Source: Spongisporangium articulatum (GTDB lineage Bacteria > Actinomycetota > Actinomycetes > Actinomycetales > Kineosporiaceae). Taken from it: a stretch of DNA of 64,000 bases. Under the pieces are notes generated by a model, which saw nothing but the letters and a program-made list of their open reading frames with translations, ran no database searches and was not told the origin of the DNA. The stretch is from positions 248,001 through 312,000 of the forward strand of contig NZ_JBITLV010000006.1 in the NCBI RefSeq assembly GCF_044465595.1, in the 5' to 3' direction. Shown one piece after another: positions 7,380-15,801 of this stretch. The translations under genes and the position numbers were made by a program. The first letter of the stretch is position 1, and each line of letters starts with the position of its first letter.

Positions 7380-8893
7380 CGGCCCGCCTCCTCGAGCGTG
7401 TTGAGAATGCTGACCTGGCTGAACAGGGCGCTCGGGCAGCCGTGGCTGACCCAGGCGGTCTGACCGGGCTGCGCCTTGCCGCAGTTGGGTGCGCCGCCCA
7501 GCACGTAGGTCTGCGGCCCGCCGAGCGCGCGCAACGAACCCCAGAACGAGGGCGTGGAGCCCTGGTAGGCGGCGTCCTTGACCTGGCCGGCGAGCCGGCC
7601 GCCGCGGATCCGGTAGAAGCGCTGCCCGGTGAACTGGAAGTTGTACCGCTGCATGTCGATCGACCAGGACCGGTCGCCGACGACGTACAGCCCGTCCTCG
7701 ACGCCGCCGATCAGGTCGGCCGTGCTCGAGTCGCCCCGAGGCTGCAGGCTGACGTTGGCCATCCGTTGGACGGGGACGCTCAGCGCTGAGTCGGCGTAGG
7801 CGCAGCCGTTGCTGCGGCCGAGCCCCGTGCGCGCGGCCATCGCCCGGTCGAGCTGGAACCCGCTCAGGACGCCGTCCCGGACCAGGTCCCACTGCGTGGT
7901 GGCGACGCCTTCGTCGTCGAAACCTACCGTGGCGCAGGCGAATTCGGCGGTGCGGTCGCCGGTCACGGTCATCAGCTCGCTGCCGTAGCGCAGCGTGCCG
8001 AGCCCGGCGAGCGTGGCGAACGACGTGCCCGCGTAGGCGGCCTCGTACCCGAGCGACCGGTCGAGTTCGGTGGCGTGCCCGACGGATTCGTGGATGGTCA
8101 GCCACAGGTTGGTCGGGTCGATCACCAGGTCGTACCGGCCCGCCTCCACCCCGGGAGCGACGAGGCGCTCGGCCAGCAGTTCGGGCAGTTCGGCCAGCTC
8201 GGCGTCCCAGTCCCAGGCCGCCGACTCTCCCGAGCCGGTGAGGTACTCCCAGCCCCGCGCCGACGGACCGGCCAGGGTCCGCAGGCTCTCCGGTCCGTCC
8301 GTACCGAGGCCGACGACGGTGAACTCCGGGTGGATCAGCAGTCGCTGCTGGACGATCCGGCTGCCGGACAGGTCGGCGTAGAACTTCTGCTCCTTCACCT
8401 GCTGCACGTCGGCGTCGACGTGCTCCACCGACGACGTCGCCAGCAGTGCGGCCGACCGGTCGGACAGCAGTCGCACCCGGTCGGCCGCCGGTACGGCGAA
8501 GGGGTCGACCTCGCCGGGCCCGACCCAGGTGGCTCGGTGCACGGGCTCGGGGGCGAGCTCGGTGCGTTCGGCGGCCAGCGGCGCGCAGGTGCGCGCCACG
8601 TCGAGGGCGTGCCGGGCGGTGCGGGCCGCGGCGTCGGTGGTCAGCTCGTCGGTGGCGGCGAATCCCCACACCCCGTCGAGCAGCACCCGCACGGCGAGAC
8701 CCAGCCGCTCGCCGTCCGCGCTCGACGCCAGGCGTCCGTCGCGCAGCGCCAGATGCCCGGTCCGCGCCCGCTGCACCCTCAGGTCCGCGTGCGCCGCCCC
8801 CGCCGCCCCGGCAACCTCGAGAGCCGCGGCGGCCAACTCGTCGAGGGGGAGCGAAGCGAACTCCCCGTCGATGCTCATGCTGTCGGAATGCAC
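7376..8893 (-). CDS. tldD: TldD-like zinc metallopeptidase subunit
   Basis: The HESVGHATELDR stretch provides the HExxxH zinc site of TldD proteases. The start is uncertain: GTG 8893 has GGAGG 10 nt upstream (plus-strand 8904-8908), while ATG 8878, five codons in, has no such site; the first is used here (505 aa). The N-terminal fold-A domain, the central MDPTNLWLTIHE-type strand and the C-terminal DAAYQGSTPSFW and FGAPNCGK-type segments fit the family. It is coupled to TldE by a 4-bp overlap and makes the catalytic half of the heterodimer. Confidence 0.92.
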   Translation of the reverse strand: MHSDSMSIDGEFASLPLDELAAAALEVAGAAGAAHADLRVQRARTGHLALRDGRLASSADGERLGLAVRVLLDGVWGFAATDELTTDAAARTARHALDVARTCAPLAAERTELAPEPVHRATWVGPGEVDPFAVPAADRVRLLSDRSAALLATSSVEHVDADVQQVKEQKFYADLSGSRIVQQRLLIHPEFTVVGLGTDGPESLRTLAGPSARGWEYLTGSGESAAWDWDAELAELPELLAERLVAPGVEAGRYDLVIDPTNLWLTIHESVGHATELDRSLGYEAAYAGTSFATLAGLGTLRYGSELMTVTGDRTAEFACATVGFDDEGVATTQWDLVRDGVLSGFQLDRAMAARTGLGRSNGCAYADSALSVPVQRMANVSLQPRGDSSTADLIGGVEDGLYVVGDRSWSIDMQRYNFQFTGQRFYRIRGGRLAGQVKDAAYQGSTPSFWGSLRALGGPQTYVLGGAPNCGKAQPGQTAWVSHGCPSALFSQVSILNTLEEAGR

Positions 8894-8945
8894 GTTCTCA
8901 AGGCCTCCAGGACGCCGTTGCCTGTACATCTGAACAGCATCGGCG

Positions 8946-9920
8946 TCAGGGGGTGAGGATCAGCTTCCCGACCGTGCTCCGCGACAGGAGCGCGCGGTGC
9001 GCGTCGGCGGCCTGGTCCAGTGAGTACGTGCCACCGGTGACCGCCCGCAGCCGCCCGGCCCGGACCATCGAGGCCAGCTCCTCCATCGGCTGCGCCAGCC
9101 CGCCGGGCAGCGTCAGCGCGTGGATCAGCCAGAACCCGGCCACGGTCTGTGAGCGCGCCATCAGCCGGCCGACCTCGACCGGCGACGGCGGTACCCGTGA
9201 GGCCATCCCGAACGTGATCAGCCGCCCGAGGGCACCGAGCGCGGCCAGCGAGCCGTCGAACACGTGGCCGCCGGTCATCTCCAGGACGATGTCGACCGGC
9301 TTCCCGCCGTTGGCCTCGCGCAGCGAGGCCTTCACCTCGGCCGCGGACGTCGTCCCCGAGAGGTCGACGGTGACGTCGGCGCCCAGCTCCGTGGCCAGCT
9401 TGGCCTTCTCCTCGCCGGAGGCGACCCCGATCACCCGGCCCGCACCCCAGGCCTTGGCCAGCTGGACGGCGAGGGTGCCCACCCCGCCCGCCGCAGCGTG
9501 CACGACGACCGACTCGCCGACCTGCATCCGGGAGCAGGTGCGCAGCAGGTGCCAGGCCGTCGTCCCCTGCACGATCAGTGCCAGCGCGCTGGCGTCGTCC
9601 ACCTCGTCGGGGACGGGGAACGCCAGCTGGGGCACCGTGAGGGCCTTCTCGGCGTACCCGCCGCCGGCGCCCAGCAGCGCGACGACGCGCTCGCCGTCCC
9701 GCTCGCCACCGGAGATCCGGCCGACCGCCTCGGCGCCGGGGATCATCGGCAGCTTCTGCGCGGCCAGGTAGGAGTTCTCGGTCTGGTGGGTGTCGGCGTA
9801 GTTGATGCCGGCGGCGGACACCTCGATCAGCAGCTGCCCGGGCTGGGCCACGGGGTCCTCGACGTCCGTGACCCGCATGACCTCGGGCCCGCCGAACTCT
9901 ACGATCTGCACGGCTCGCAT
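8946..9920 (-). CDS. NADPH:quinone oxidoreductase-like, zinc-free MDR family
   Basis: 324 aa from ATG 9920. The GroES-like N-terminus (MRAVQIVEFGGPEV) is followed by GINYADTHQTENSY and the nucleotide-binding motif AAAGGVGTLAVQLAKAWGA, both typical of quinone oxidoreductases. The Cys/His ligands of zinc alcohol dehydrogenases are absent. It probably reduces quinones or enones with NADPH. A TAGCGT -10 element lies 7 nt before the ATG (9928-9933), with no Shine-Dalgarno, so the mRNA is probably leaderless. Confidence 0.9.
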   Translation of the reverse strand: MRAVQIVEFGGPEVMRVTDVEDPVAQPGQLLIEVSAAGINYADTHQTENSYLAAQKLPMIPGAEAVGRISGGERDGERVVALLGAGGGYAEKALTVPQLAFPVPDEVDDASALALIVQGTTAWHLLRTCSRMQVGESVVVHAAAGGVGTLAVQLAKAWGAGRVIGVASGEEKAKLATELGADVTVDLSGTTSAAEVKASLREANGGKPVDIVLEMTGGHVFDGSLAALGALGRLITFGMASRVPPSPVEVGRLMARSQTVAGFWLIHALTLPGGLAQPMEELASMVRAGRLRAVTGGTYSLDQAADAHRALLSRSTVGKLILTP

Positions 9921-10022
9921 CCCACCGACGCTACCGCCTCCGAGGGTCACCGCGCGTGCCTGCGCGGGTACGTCGGTGTACACCTGTCCGAGGCCGCTTG
10001 CGTTCCCGCGACCCCGGTCGGC

Positions 10023-10028
10023 TAGCGT
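10023..10028 (+). promoter_or_regulatory. candidate promoter of fabG-fabI
   Basis: TAGCGT (10023-10028) with TTGCGT 19 bases upstream (9998-10003) precedes fabG by a leader of about 60 nt that carries its own ribosome site (GGGAG). The spacing is slightly long for a -35/-10 pair. Confidence 0.4.
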
Positions 10029-10096
10029 GCCGTGGACATTCGGGCGGCCGCATCGTCGCGGACCGCGGTCGAGCCGGATCTCCTGGGAGCGTGCCC

Positions 10097-10801
10097 ATGG
10101 GTCGTAGCGTTCTGGTCACCGGTGGCAACCGGGGCATAGGCCTGGCGGTCGCGCGCGCCCTCACGGACGCCGGGCACGCCGTCACCGTCACCCACCGCAG
10201 CGGCGAACCACCCGCGGGGCTGGCCGGGGTGCACTGCGAGGTCACCGACACCGACTCCGTGGACGCCGCCTTCCGGGCCGTCGAGGAACGCCAGGGTCCG
10301 GTCGAGGTGCTGGTCGCCAACGCGGGGATCACCCGTGACCAGCTGCTGATGCGGATGAGCGACGACGAGTACGAGGCGGTCGTGGCCACCAACCTGGGCG
10401 GGGTCTTCCGGTGCGTGCGTCGGGCCGCCACCAGCATGATCCGCAAGCGCTACGGCCGCATCGTGCTGGTCGGCAGCGTCGTCGGTCTGTACGGCGCCCC
10501 CGGGCAGGCGAACTACGCGTCGACCAAGGCCGCACTCGTCGGGCTGGCCCGCTCGGTCAGCCGCGAGGTCGGCGCCCGGGGCATCACCGTCAACGTGGTG
10601 GCCCCCGGTTTCGTCGAGACCGACATGACCGCCGCGCTGGCGCCCGAGCGTCGCGAGCAGTACCTGGCCGCGATCCCCGCCCACCGGTTCGCCGACCCGG
10701 CCGAGGTGGCCGCGGCCGTGTCGTTCCTGGCCTCCGACCAGGCCGGGTACATCACCGGGGCCGTCCTGCCGGTCGACGGCGGCCTGGGCATGGGGCACTG
10801 A
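10097..10801 (+). CDS. fabG: 3-oxoacyl-ACP reductase FabG (MabA-like)
   Basis: 234 aa from ATG 10097 with GGGAG about 8 nt upstream; the longer open frame from 9956 has no ribosome site. TGGNRGIG is at 8-15, NAG at 75-77 and the catalytic Ser127, Tyr140, Lys144 are all present; VDGG ends the protein. It reduces 3-ketoacyl-ACP in the dissociated fatty-acid synthase. The gene lies 65 bp before fabI, the same fabG1-inhA order as in mycobacteria and streptomycetes. Confidence 0.95.
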   Translation: MGRSVLVTGGNRGIGLAVARALTDAGHAVTVTHRSGEPPAGLAGVHCEVTDTDSVDAAFRAVEERQGPVEVLVANAGITRDQLLMRMSDDEYEAVVATNLGGVFRCVRRAATSMIRKRYGRIVLVGSVVGLYGAPGQANYASTKAALVGLARSVSREVGARGITVNVVAPGFVETDMTAALAPERREQYLAAIPAHRFADPAEVAAAVSFLASDQAGYITGAVLPVDGGLGMGH

Positions 10802-10866
10802 GACGTAAGGGAACCCTGACAACCCACTAGGTTTCACGGAAGAGACCACGAAGGAGAGTCGCTGCG

Positions 10867-11634
10867 ATGGGACTGCTCGAGGGCAAGACGCTGCTGATCA
10901 CCGGGGTGCTGATGGACTCCTCGATCGCCTGGCACGTGGCCAAGCTGGCCCAGGAGGAGGGCGCCGAGGTCATCCTCAGCTCCTTCGGCCGCCAGATGCG
11001 GATCACCCAGGCGGTGGCCAAGAAGCTGCCGGCGCCCGCGCCGATCGTCGAGCTGGACGTGGCCAACGACGAGGACCTGGCCGCGCTCGAGGGCCGGCTG
11101 CGCGAGCACACCGACCGCATCGACGGGGTGCTGCACTCCATCGGCTTCGCCCCGCAGTCCGTCCTCGGCGGCCGCTTCCTGAAGGGCAAGTGGGAGGACG
11201 TCGCCACGGCCGTGCAGATCTCGGCGTTCTCGCTGAAGTCCCTGGCCATGGCCGTGAACCCGCTGATGCAGTCGGGCGGCTCGATCGTGGGCCTGACGTT
11301 CGACGCCACCGTCGCCTGGCCGATCTACGACTGGATGGGCGTGGCCAAGGCCGCCCTGGAGTCGACGAACCGCTACCTGGGCAAGCACCTCGGCCCGGAG
11401 GGCATCCGGGCCAACCTGGTCGCCGCCGGCCCGATCCGGACCACCGCCGCGAAGTCGATCCCGGGGTTCGAGGAGTTCGAGAAGATCTGGACCGAGCGGG
11501 CCCCGCTGGGCTGGGACGTGCGCGACCCGGGCCCCACGGCCAAGGCCTGCACCATGCTGCTGTCCGACTGGTTCCCCGCCACCACCGCGTCGATCATCCA
11601 CGTGGACGGCGGGTTCCACGCGATGGGCAACTGA
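10867..11634 (+). CDS. fabI: enoyl-ACP reductase (FabI/InhA)
   Basis: 255 aa, ATG with AAGGAGAG upstream. The FabI dinucleotide pattern is clear: ITGVLMDSSIA (11-21), GVLHSIGF (87-94; Ser91 equals InhA Ser94), Phe145 and the catalytic Tyr154 with Lys161 (YDWMGVAK). It catalyses the last NADH-dependent step of fatty-acid elongation and is the family targeted by isoniazid and triclosan. It is transcribed with fabG. Confidence 0.96.
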   Translation: MGLLEGKTLLITGVLMDSSIAWHVAKLAQEEGAEVILSSFGRQMRITQAVAKKLPAPAPIVELDVANDEDLAALEGRLREHTDRIDGVLHSIGFAPQSVLGGRFLKGKWEDVATAVQISAFSLKSLAMAVNPLMQSGGSIVGLTFDATVAWPIYDWMGVAKAALESTNRYLGKHLGPEGIRANLVAAGPIRTTAAKSIPGFEEFEKIWTERAPLGWDVRDPGPTAKACTMLLSDWFPATTASIIHVDGGFHAMGN

Positions 11635-11656
11635 GCCGTCGGGGTCAGCCCCGGAT

Positions 11657-12166
11657 TCAGCCCCGCGGCACGTCGAACGACCTGAGCGCCGCCCCGCCGG
11701 CGCGCAGGTCGGCCCACCGCCCGGGCACCGCGAGGACGGCGATGCCCGAGGTCGGGTACTTGGTCGCCACGTGCCGCAACGCGGGCTTGCTGCTGCCCGG
11801 CCCGGCCAGCTTCTCGACGGTCGTCGACATCGTCGGCTCGTGCCCGACCACGAGCACGACCTCCACCCACGCGGGGGTCACGCGGACGACGTTCAGCAGG
11901 TCCTTCCAGGTCGCGCCGTACAGGTCGTCCTCGTAGCGGACCGGGGGCTCCTTGGCCACACCCTGCCCGGCGAGCTGCCAGGTCTGCCGGGTGCGCAGCG
12001 CGGGGGAGCAGAAGACCAGTTGCGGCGCAGGCAGTTTCGCGAGGAAGCCGGCCGCCGCCTTGGCGTCTCGGCGGCCGCGCCCGGCGAGCGGGCGTTGCTC
12101 GTCGTCCACGCCGTAGGGCCAGTCCGACTTGGCGTGGCGCAACAGGATCAGGGTTCGCTTCGCCAC
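11657..12166 (-). CDS. SixA-like phosphohistidine phosphatase
   Basis: 169 aa from GTG 12166, preceded by AGGATGGGG. The N-terminal LILLRHAKSDW carries the RHG-type catalytic His (RHAK form used by SixA-like enzymes), followed by PLAGRGRRDAKAAAGFL and, near residue 130, VGHEPTMS with the second histidine. SixA-type enzymes remove phosphate from histidine of phosphotransfer proteins; the natural partner here is unknown. It converges on fabI with a 22-bp gap. Confidence 0.88.
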   Translation of the reverse strand: MAKRTLILLRHAKSDWPYGVDDEQRPLAGRGRRDAKAAAGFLAKLPAPQLVFCSPALRTRQTWQLAGQGVAKEPPVRYEDDLYGATWKDLLNVVRVTPAWVEVVLVVGHEPTMSTTVEKLAGPGSSKPALRHVATKYPTSGIAVLAVPGRWADLRAGGAALRSFDVPRG

Positions 12167-12237
12167 CGCCCCATCCTGCCCTACGACATCCGAAAACGGT
12201 TGACCGGGGCGGTGGGTCACCCGCCAGGATGGGGTGC

Positions 12238-12372
12238 GTGCCCAGCCACGTGATCCGGCGCGAACGCCCCGGCGACGTCGCGACCGTCCGTGCCGTGCAC
12301 GTCGCGGCGTTCCCGACCCCCGACGGCGCGGGCGAACCGGCGGAGGCCGGCCTGCTCGACGCGCTCAGCTGA
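12238..12372 (+). pseudogene. GNAT acetyltransferase remnant (N-terminal 44 aa only)
   Basis: From GTG 12238 the reading frame gives VIRRERPGDVATVRAVHVAAF and then AGLLDALS before a stop. This is the start of a GNAT acetyltransferase (first strand and helices alpha1/alpha2); full members have about 150-170 residues. The acetyl-CoA binding core is missing, and the frame runs 8 bp into the end of serB on the other strand. The best reading is a gene truncated by a deletion that brought serB next to it. I rate it non-functional. Confidence 0.6.
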
Positions 12373-13585
12373 CGGCGTCGGCCAGGTCGGCCTCCTCGAC
12401 CTCCGCGCGCGGGATGCCGAGCAGGTACAGCACCGCGTCCAGGTAGGGCACGGAGACGCTGGTGTCGGCCTGCGCGCGGACCAGCGGCTTCGCGTTGAAC
12501 GCGATCCCCAGCCCGGCGGCGGCCAGCATGTCGAGGTCGTTGGCGCCGTCGCCGATGGCGACGGTACGGCTCAGCGAGAGGCTCTCCGACGCCGCGAAGC
12601 GGCGCAGCGCCTCGGCCTTCCCGGCCCGGTCGACCACCGGACCCAGTACCCGCCCGGTGAGGACGCCGTCCCGCACCTCGAGCCGGTTGCCCGCCACGTG
12701 GGCGATCCCCAGCTCCTCGGCCAGCGGGGCCACCACCTCGACGAACCCGCCCGAGACCACGCCGAGCGTGAACCCGAGCCGCAGCAGCGTCCGGCACAGC
12801 GTCCGGGCCCCGGGGGTCAGGCGCACGGCCGCGCGGACGTCGTCCAGCACGCTCTCCGGCAGCCCCTTCAGGCAGGCGACCCGTTCGTGCAGGCTCTCCG
12901 CGAAGTCGATCTCGCCGGCCATGGCCCGCTCGGTGATCGCCGCGACCTCCTGCGCCCGGCCCGCGTGGGCGGCCAGCAGCTCGATCACCTCGTCGCGGAT
13001 CAGGGTCGAGTCGACGTCCATCACCACCAGGCGACGGCCGCGGCGGGCCAGCCCGGCGGGGGAGACCGCCACGTCCACGCTGTGCGCGGCCGCCTCCAGG
13101 CTCAGCTCGCGGCGCAGGGTCTCGGGGTCACCGCCCGACACGTCGAGCTCGAGCGTGGTGACGGGGTAGCGCGAGATGCGCCGGACCCGGTCGATGTTCG
13201 CGCCGTCCTTGGCCAGGCGGCCCGTGATCGCGGCGACCGCCTCGGGCAGCACCGGGTTGCCGAGGATGGTCACCACCAGCCGGTTGTCCCGCCGGGGGGC
13301 GTTGTCGCCCTTGCCCGGGACGACGTCCAGCTGGAGGTTCAGGGACGTCGCCGCGCGCTGGGCGCGGCCCACCGCCTTGTGCTCCTGGCCGCCGACCGTG
13401 ACCAGCACCGCGAGGCTCAGGTGGCCTCTGACGACGACCTGCTCGACGTCCAGCACCTCGACCCCGGGGAGGCTCAGGGCCTCGAAGATCGTGGTGGTCA
13501 CCCCGGGGCGGTCGGCGCCGGTGAGGGTGAACAGGAGCGTGCGGGCGTTCGGGTCCGGCTGGTGGGGCTGGTTGGGCTGGCTCAC
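12365..13585 (-). CDS. serB: phosphoserine phosphatase SerB with two ACT domains
   Basis: 406 aa from GTG 13585. Residues about 15-90 and 100-175 are two ACT modules; the HAD phosphatase follows with DVDST at 190-194 (nucleophile Asp190), VSGGF near 275 and GDGANDLDML near 350. It makes serine from phosphoserine, and the ACT modules suggest amino-acid feedback. A TAGCCT -10 (plus 13592-13597 read on minus) lies 6 nt before the GTG, back to back with the promoter of the SelW-like gene. Confidence 0.94.
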   Translation of the reverse strand: MSQPNQPHQPDPNARTLLFTLTGADRPGVTTTIFEALSLPGVEVLDVEQVVVRGHLSLAVLVTVGGQEHKAVGRAQRAATSLNLQLDVVPGKGDNAPRRDNRLVVTILGNPVLPEAVAAITGRLAKDGANIDRVRRISRYPVTTLELDVSGGDPETLRRELSLEAAAHSVDVAVSPAGLARRGRRLVVMDVDSTLIRDEVIELLAAHAGRAQEVAAITERAMAGEIDFAESLHERVACLKGLPESVLDDVRAAVRLTPGARTLCRTLLRLGFTLGVVSGGFVEVVAPLAEELGIAHVAGNRLEVRDGVLTGRVLGPVVDRAGKAEALRRFAASESLSLSRTVAIGDGANDLDMLAAAGLGIAFNAKPLVRAQADTSVSVPYLDAVLYLLGIPRAEVEEADLADAVS

Positions 13586-13591
13586 GGCTCG

Positions 13592-13609
13592 AGGCTAGCG
13601 GCGTAGGTT
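13592..13609. promoter_or_regulatory. back-to-back leaderless promoters of serB and the SelW-like gene
   Basis: Only 30 bp separate the two start codons. TAGCCT for serB (minus strand, 13597-13592) and TAGGTT for the SelW-like gene (plus, 13604-13609) are each 6 nt from their start codon. The -35 region of each promoter must lie over the other gene's start, so both cannot be occupied at once. Confidence 0.55.
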
Positions 13610-13615
13610 GTGCCG

Positions 13616-13936
13616 ATGAGCGATCGGGTGGGCGCCCCAGAACACACCGGTGTGGTCACCGTCACCTATTGCACGCAGTGCAACTGGCTGCTGCGGGCCG
13701 CGTGGGTGGCCCAGGAGCTGCTGCAGACCTTCGGCGTCGAGCTGGGGGGCGTGACCCTGGCGCCGGGGACCGGCGGGGTGTTCACCGTGCACGCCGGGCC
13801 GACGCTCGTGTGGGACCGGAAGCGGGACGGTGGGTTCCCCGACATCGTCGAGCTGAAGCGCCGGGTCCGCGACGAGCTGGTCCCCGACCGCGTGCTGGGT
13901 CACGCCGACCGGGCGGCGGGCCGACCCGACGGGTGA
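13616..13936 (+). CDS. SelT/SelW/SelH (Rdx) family thioredoxin-fold protein
   Basis: 106 aa. YCTQCNWLLRAAW (Cys19, Cys22) is the CxxC redox site of the Rdx family, here with both cysteines rather than selenocysteine. GGVFTVHAGPTLVWDRKRDGGFP and KRRVRD complete the family pattern. The exact substrate is unknown; a thiol redox role is inferred. TAGGTT 6 nt before ATG 13616 and the lack of a Shine-Dalgarno point to a leaderless mRNA; an in-frame GTG at 13610 is less likely because it overlaps this site. Confidence 0.88.
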   Translation: MSDRVGAPEHTGVVTVTYCTQCNWLLRAAWVAQELLQTFGVELGGVTLAPGTGGVFTVHAGPTLVWDRKRDGGFPDIVELKRRVRDELVPDRVLGHADRAAGRPDG

Positions 13937-13944
13937 GTCGGGCG

Positions 13945-13971
13945 CAGTGAGCTCAGTGAGCTCAGTGAGCC
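13945..13971. repeat. 9-bp tandem repeat, three copies
   Basis: CAGTGAGCT occurs twice and then CAGTGAGCC. The array covers the end of the DUF1304 gene, whose stop codon (13962-13964) lies inside it. Confidence 0.85.
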
Positions 13972-14324
13972 AGGACGACGAACGCCAGCGCCACGACGGC
14001 GGGCACGGTCTGCGCGGCCAGGATCCGCGGGCTCACGGTCGCCGCGCCGTACAGGCCCGCCACCGCGACGCAGCTCAGGAAGAAGACCCGGAACGCGAAC
14101 CCCGACGGATCGCTCAACAGGCATCCCACGAACAGCCCGGCGGCCAGGAACCCGTTGTACAGGCCCTGATTCGCGGCCAACGCCTTCGACGCCTCGGCGA
14201 ACTCGGGCGTCAGACCGAACACCGCGCGCCCGCGCGGGCGCGTCCACAGGACCATCTCCAGGAACACGATGTAGACGTGGATGGCCGCCACCAGCAGGGT
14301 CAGAACGATCGCGACGAGGTCCAT
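13962..14324 (-). CDS. DUF1304 membrane protein
   Basis: 120 aa with four hydrophobic helices. The N-terminus MDLVAIVLTLLVAAIHVYIV, then FLEMVLW, and LAANQGLYNGFLAAGL are hallmark DUF1304 segments. The role of the family is unknown. TAGGTT lies 7 nt before ATG 14324 on the minus strand (14332-14337), and there is no Shine-Dalgarno. Confidence 0.9.
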   Translation of the reverse strand: MDLVAIVLTLLVAAIHVYIVFLEMVLWTRPRGRAVFGLTPEFAEASKALAANQGLYNGFLAAGLFVGCLLSDPSGFAFRVFFLSCVAVAGLYGAATVSPRILAAQTVPAVVALAFVVLAH

Positions 14325-14421
14325 GGTCGGGAACCTACCGCGCCCCCGGCGGGGCCTCCGGGACGCGCGGGGATACGCACGGGACACCCGTATGGCGTAG
14401 ATCACTGCGATGCGTACCGGT

Positions 14422-14450
14422 TTGATAACTATCAGTGGATCACTTAGCGT
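14422..14450 (+). promoter_or_regulatory. promoter of the first riboswitch-hydrolase module
   Basis: TTGATA (14422-14427) and TAGCGT (14445-14450) are separated by exactly 17 bp, a good housekeeping sigma promoter. Transcription would begin near 14457, about 30 nt before the riboswitch core. The spacer includes TGATAACTATCA, a 12-base palindrome that could be an operator. Confidence 0.6.
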
Positions 14451-14488
14451 CTGGTCCAGGCGCCCCCACCGTGGGCGTCGGGCGGTCG

Positions 14489-14720
14489 CGCGCCGAGGTC
14501 CATCAGCGCCCGCTCCGAGACACGAGATGGACGCCGGGGAACCACCTGGTGGGGGCGACGCCGAGGATGGCGCGTCGCCGTCCGACGTACCGCGAGCAGA
14601 GCGGACAGACACACGTCGGGCACCCGCCGCGGGGCGAAGCCGCTCCCCAGAGAAGCCCTCTGGGCCGGCCGGGCATCTTCCAGCCCGAGCCCGTCAGCTC
14701 ACCTGGTAGGCGTGGGAAGG
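14489..14720 (+). promoter_or_regulatory. cyclic-di-AMP riboswitch (ydaO/yuaA type), copy 1
   Basis: The leader has the ydaO landmarks in order: GCCGAGGTCC at the 5' side, ATGGACGCCGGGGAACC in the first half, and CCCGTCAGCTCACC then TAGGCG at the 3' side. CGCC (14491-14494) can pair with GGCG (14709-14712) as the closing P1 helix. GGAAGG (14715-14720), 2 nt after P1, is the Shine-Dalgarno of the NlpC/P60 gene (TTG 14729, 8 nt on). In actinomycetes this class controls wall-remodelling enzymes in response to c-di-AMP. Control here may be translational because no terminator separates aptamer and gene. The 404-bp stretch from 14325 holds only this and the promoter. Confidence 0.85.
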
Positions 14721-14728
14721 AAAACCCC

Positions 14729-15592
14729 TTGAAGGAGAACTCCCTCAGTAGGTCTGCCATGCCCGTGGGGCTGATGACCGCCGCGGCCCTCGTGCTCACG
14801 GGCGCCTCGCCGGCCTCCGCGCAGGAATCCGCACCTGAGTCGGCGCAGACCACCCCGAACGCCAGCGGCTCGCTCGACGAACAGCCGGTCGACGGGCAGG
14901 TTGCGGCCACCGAGTCGGACACCGAGACCGTCACGGCCTCGGCCACCCGCACGGACCGCGTCACGGTGAAACGCAAGCTCACCAAGAAGGTCTCGGCCAA
15001 GGCGACCGCCGAGGCCCGGGCCACGAAGAAGGCGAAGCGGTCGGTCACCGTCACGGTGACCCGCTACGCCCCCACCCAGGCCGAGGCCGAAGCCGAGGCC
15101 GAGCAGGTCGCGCACGACGCGGCGCACCAGAGAGCGCAGGACCGGGCCACGAAGGCGGCGGGCAAGTCCGCTGGGAAGGCCGCCCACTCGGCCGCCCGGA
15201 AGAAGGCCCGCACGAAGGCGAACCACAAGGCGCACAAGGAGTTCGACAACCTCGTGCTCAAGCGGGCCCGTGCCCTGAAGGGCCGCCCCTACCGCTGGGG
15301 CGGCAACGGCCCGAGCTCGTTCGACTGCTCCGGGTACGTCCGGTACGTGATGAAGAAGGCCGGGGTGAACAACCTGCCGCGCACGGCGGCCGGCATCGGG
15401 CACAAGGTGAAGCACGTGTCCAAGAAGCACCGCGAGGTCGGCGACGTGATCCTGTTCGGATCGGGTCGCGGCGTCTACCACATCGGCATCTACGCCGGGC
15501 ATGGGAAGGTCTGGCACGCACCGGGTTCCGGGCGCACCGTGACGAAGGCGAAGATCTGGACGTCGCACTACTCGGTCGGCCGCACGGTCTGA
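14729..15592 (+). CDS. secreted NlpC/P60 cell-wall endopeptidase, paralogue 1
   Basis: TTG start chosen because GGAAGG at the riboswitch end is 8 nt upstream and the signal peptide begins here; the open frame reaches further up only through the leader. The protein has 287 aa. A signal peptide (to about ASA, residue 31) is followed by an acidic stretch and a long Lys/Ala/Arg-rich region (about 75-175, with KRSVTVTVTRYA and an EAEAEAE run), then the NlpC/P60 domain (about 175-287) with Cys200, His251 and His263. It should cut peptide cross-links in peptidoglycan. It is the first of three tandem paralogues and is followed by a strong terminator. Confidence 0.9.
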   Translation: MKENSLSRSAMPVGLMTAAALVLTGASPASAQESAPESAQTTPNASGSLDEQPVDGQVAATESDTETVTASATRTDRVTVKRKLTKKVSAKATAEARATKKAKRSVTVTVTRYAPTQAEAEAEAEQVAHDAAHQRAQDRATKAAGKSAGKAAHSAARKKARTKANHKAHKEFDNLVLKRARALKGRPYRWGGNGPSSFDCSGYVRYVMKKAGVNNLPRTAAGIGHKVKHVSKKHREVGDVILFGSGRGVYHIGIYAGHGKVWHAPGSGRTVTKAKIWTSHYSVGRTV

Positions 15593-15614
15593 TCGAATCG
15601 GCGGTGGCACCGTT

Positions 15615-15650
15615 CTCGTTCGGCCCAGCCCCCGCGCTGGGCCGAACGAG
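15615..15650 (+). terminator. terminator after hydrolase 1
   Basis: A perfect 15-bp stem (15615-15629 with 15636-15650, loop of 6) starts 22 bases after the stop codon. There is no clear T tract, as is common in actinomycetes. It separates module 1 from module 2. Confidence 0.8.
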
Positions 15651-15801
15651 GGCGGGTCGCCCCGCAGCGTGAGGGCCCGACCCGAGCGGACGCGCCACCC
15701 CGGGTGGCGCCGGGAACGCCGTCCCCGAAGCACTTTCGGCGCCGGACCGGCCGCCGAGTGGTTCACCCAGGTGCCCAGGAACCGGGTGCCGGGTGGCCGG
15801 A

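Noticed and set aside
5214..7463. 749-codon open frame on the plus strand across DUF3099 and TldE genes
   Set aside because: Arg/Gly/Pro-rich antisense shadow without any motif; the opposite strand carries the PmbA pattern.
7380..8669. Upstream extension of the TldE frame to 900 codons
   Set aside because: The extension runs in another frame through tldD; the GTGA overlap at 7379 gives a proper coupled start and normal length.
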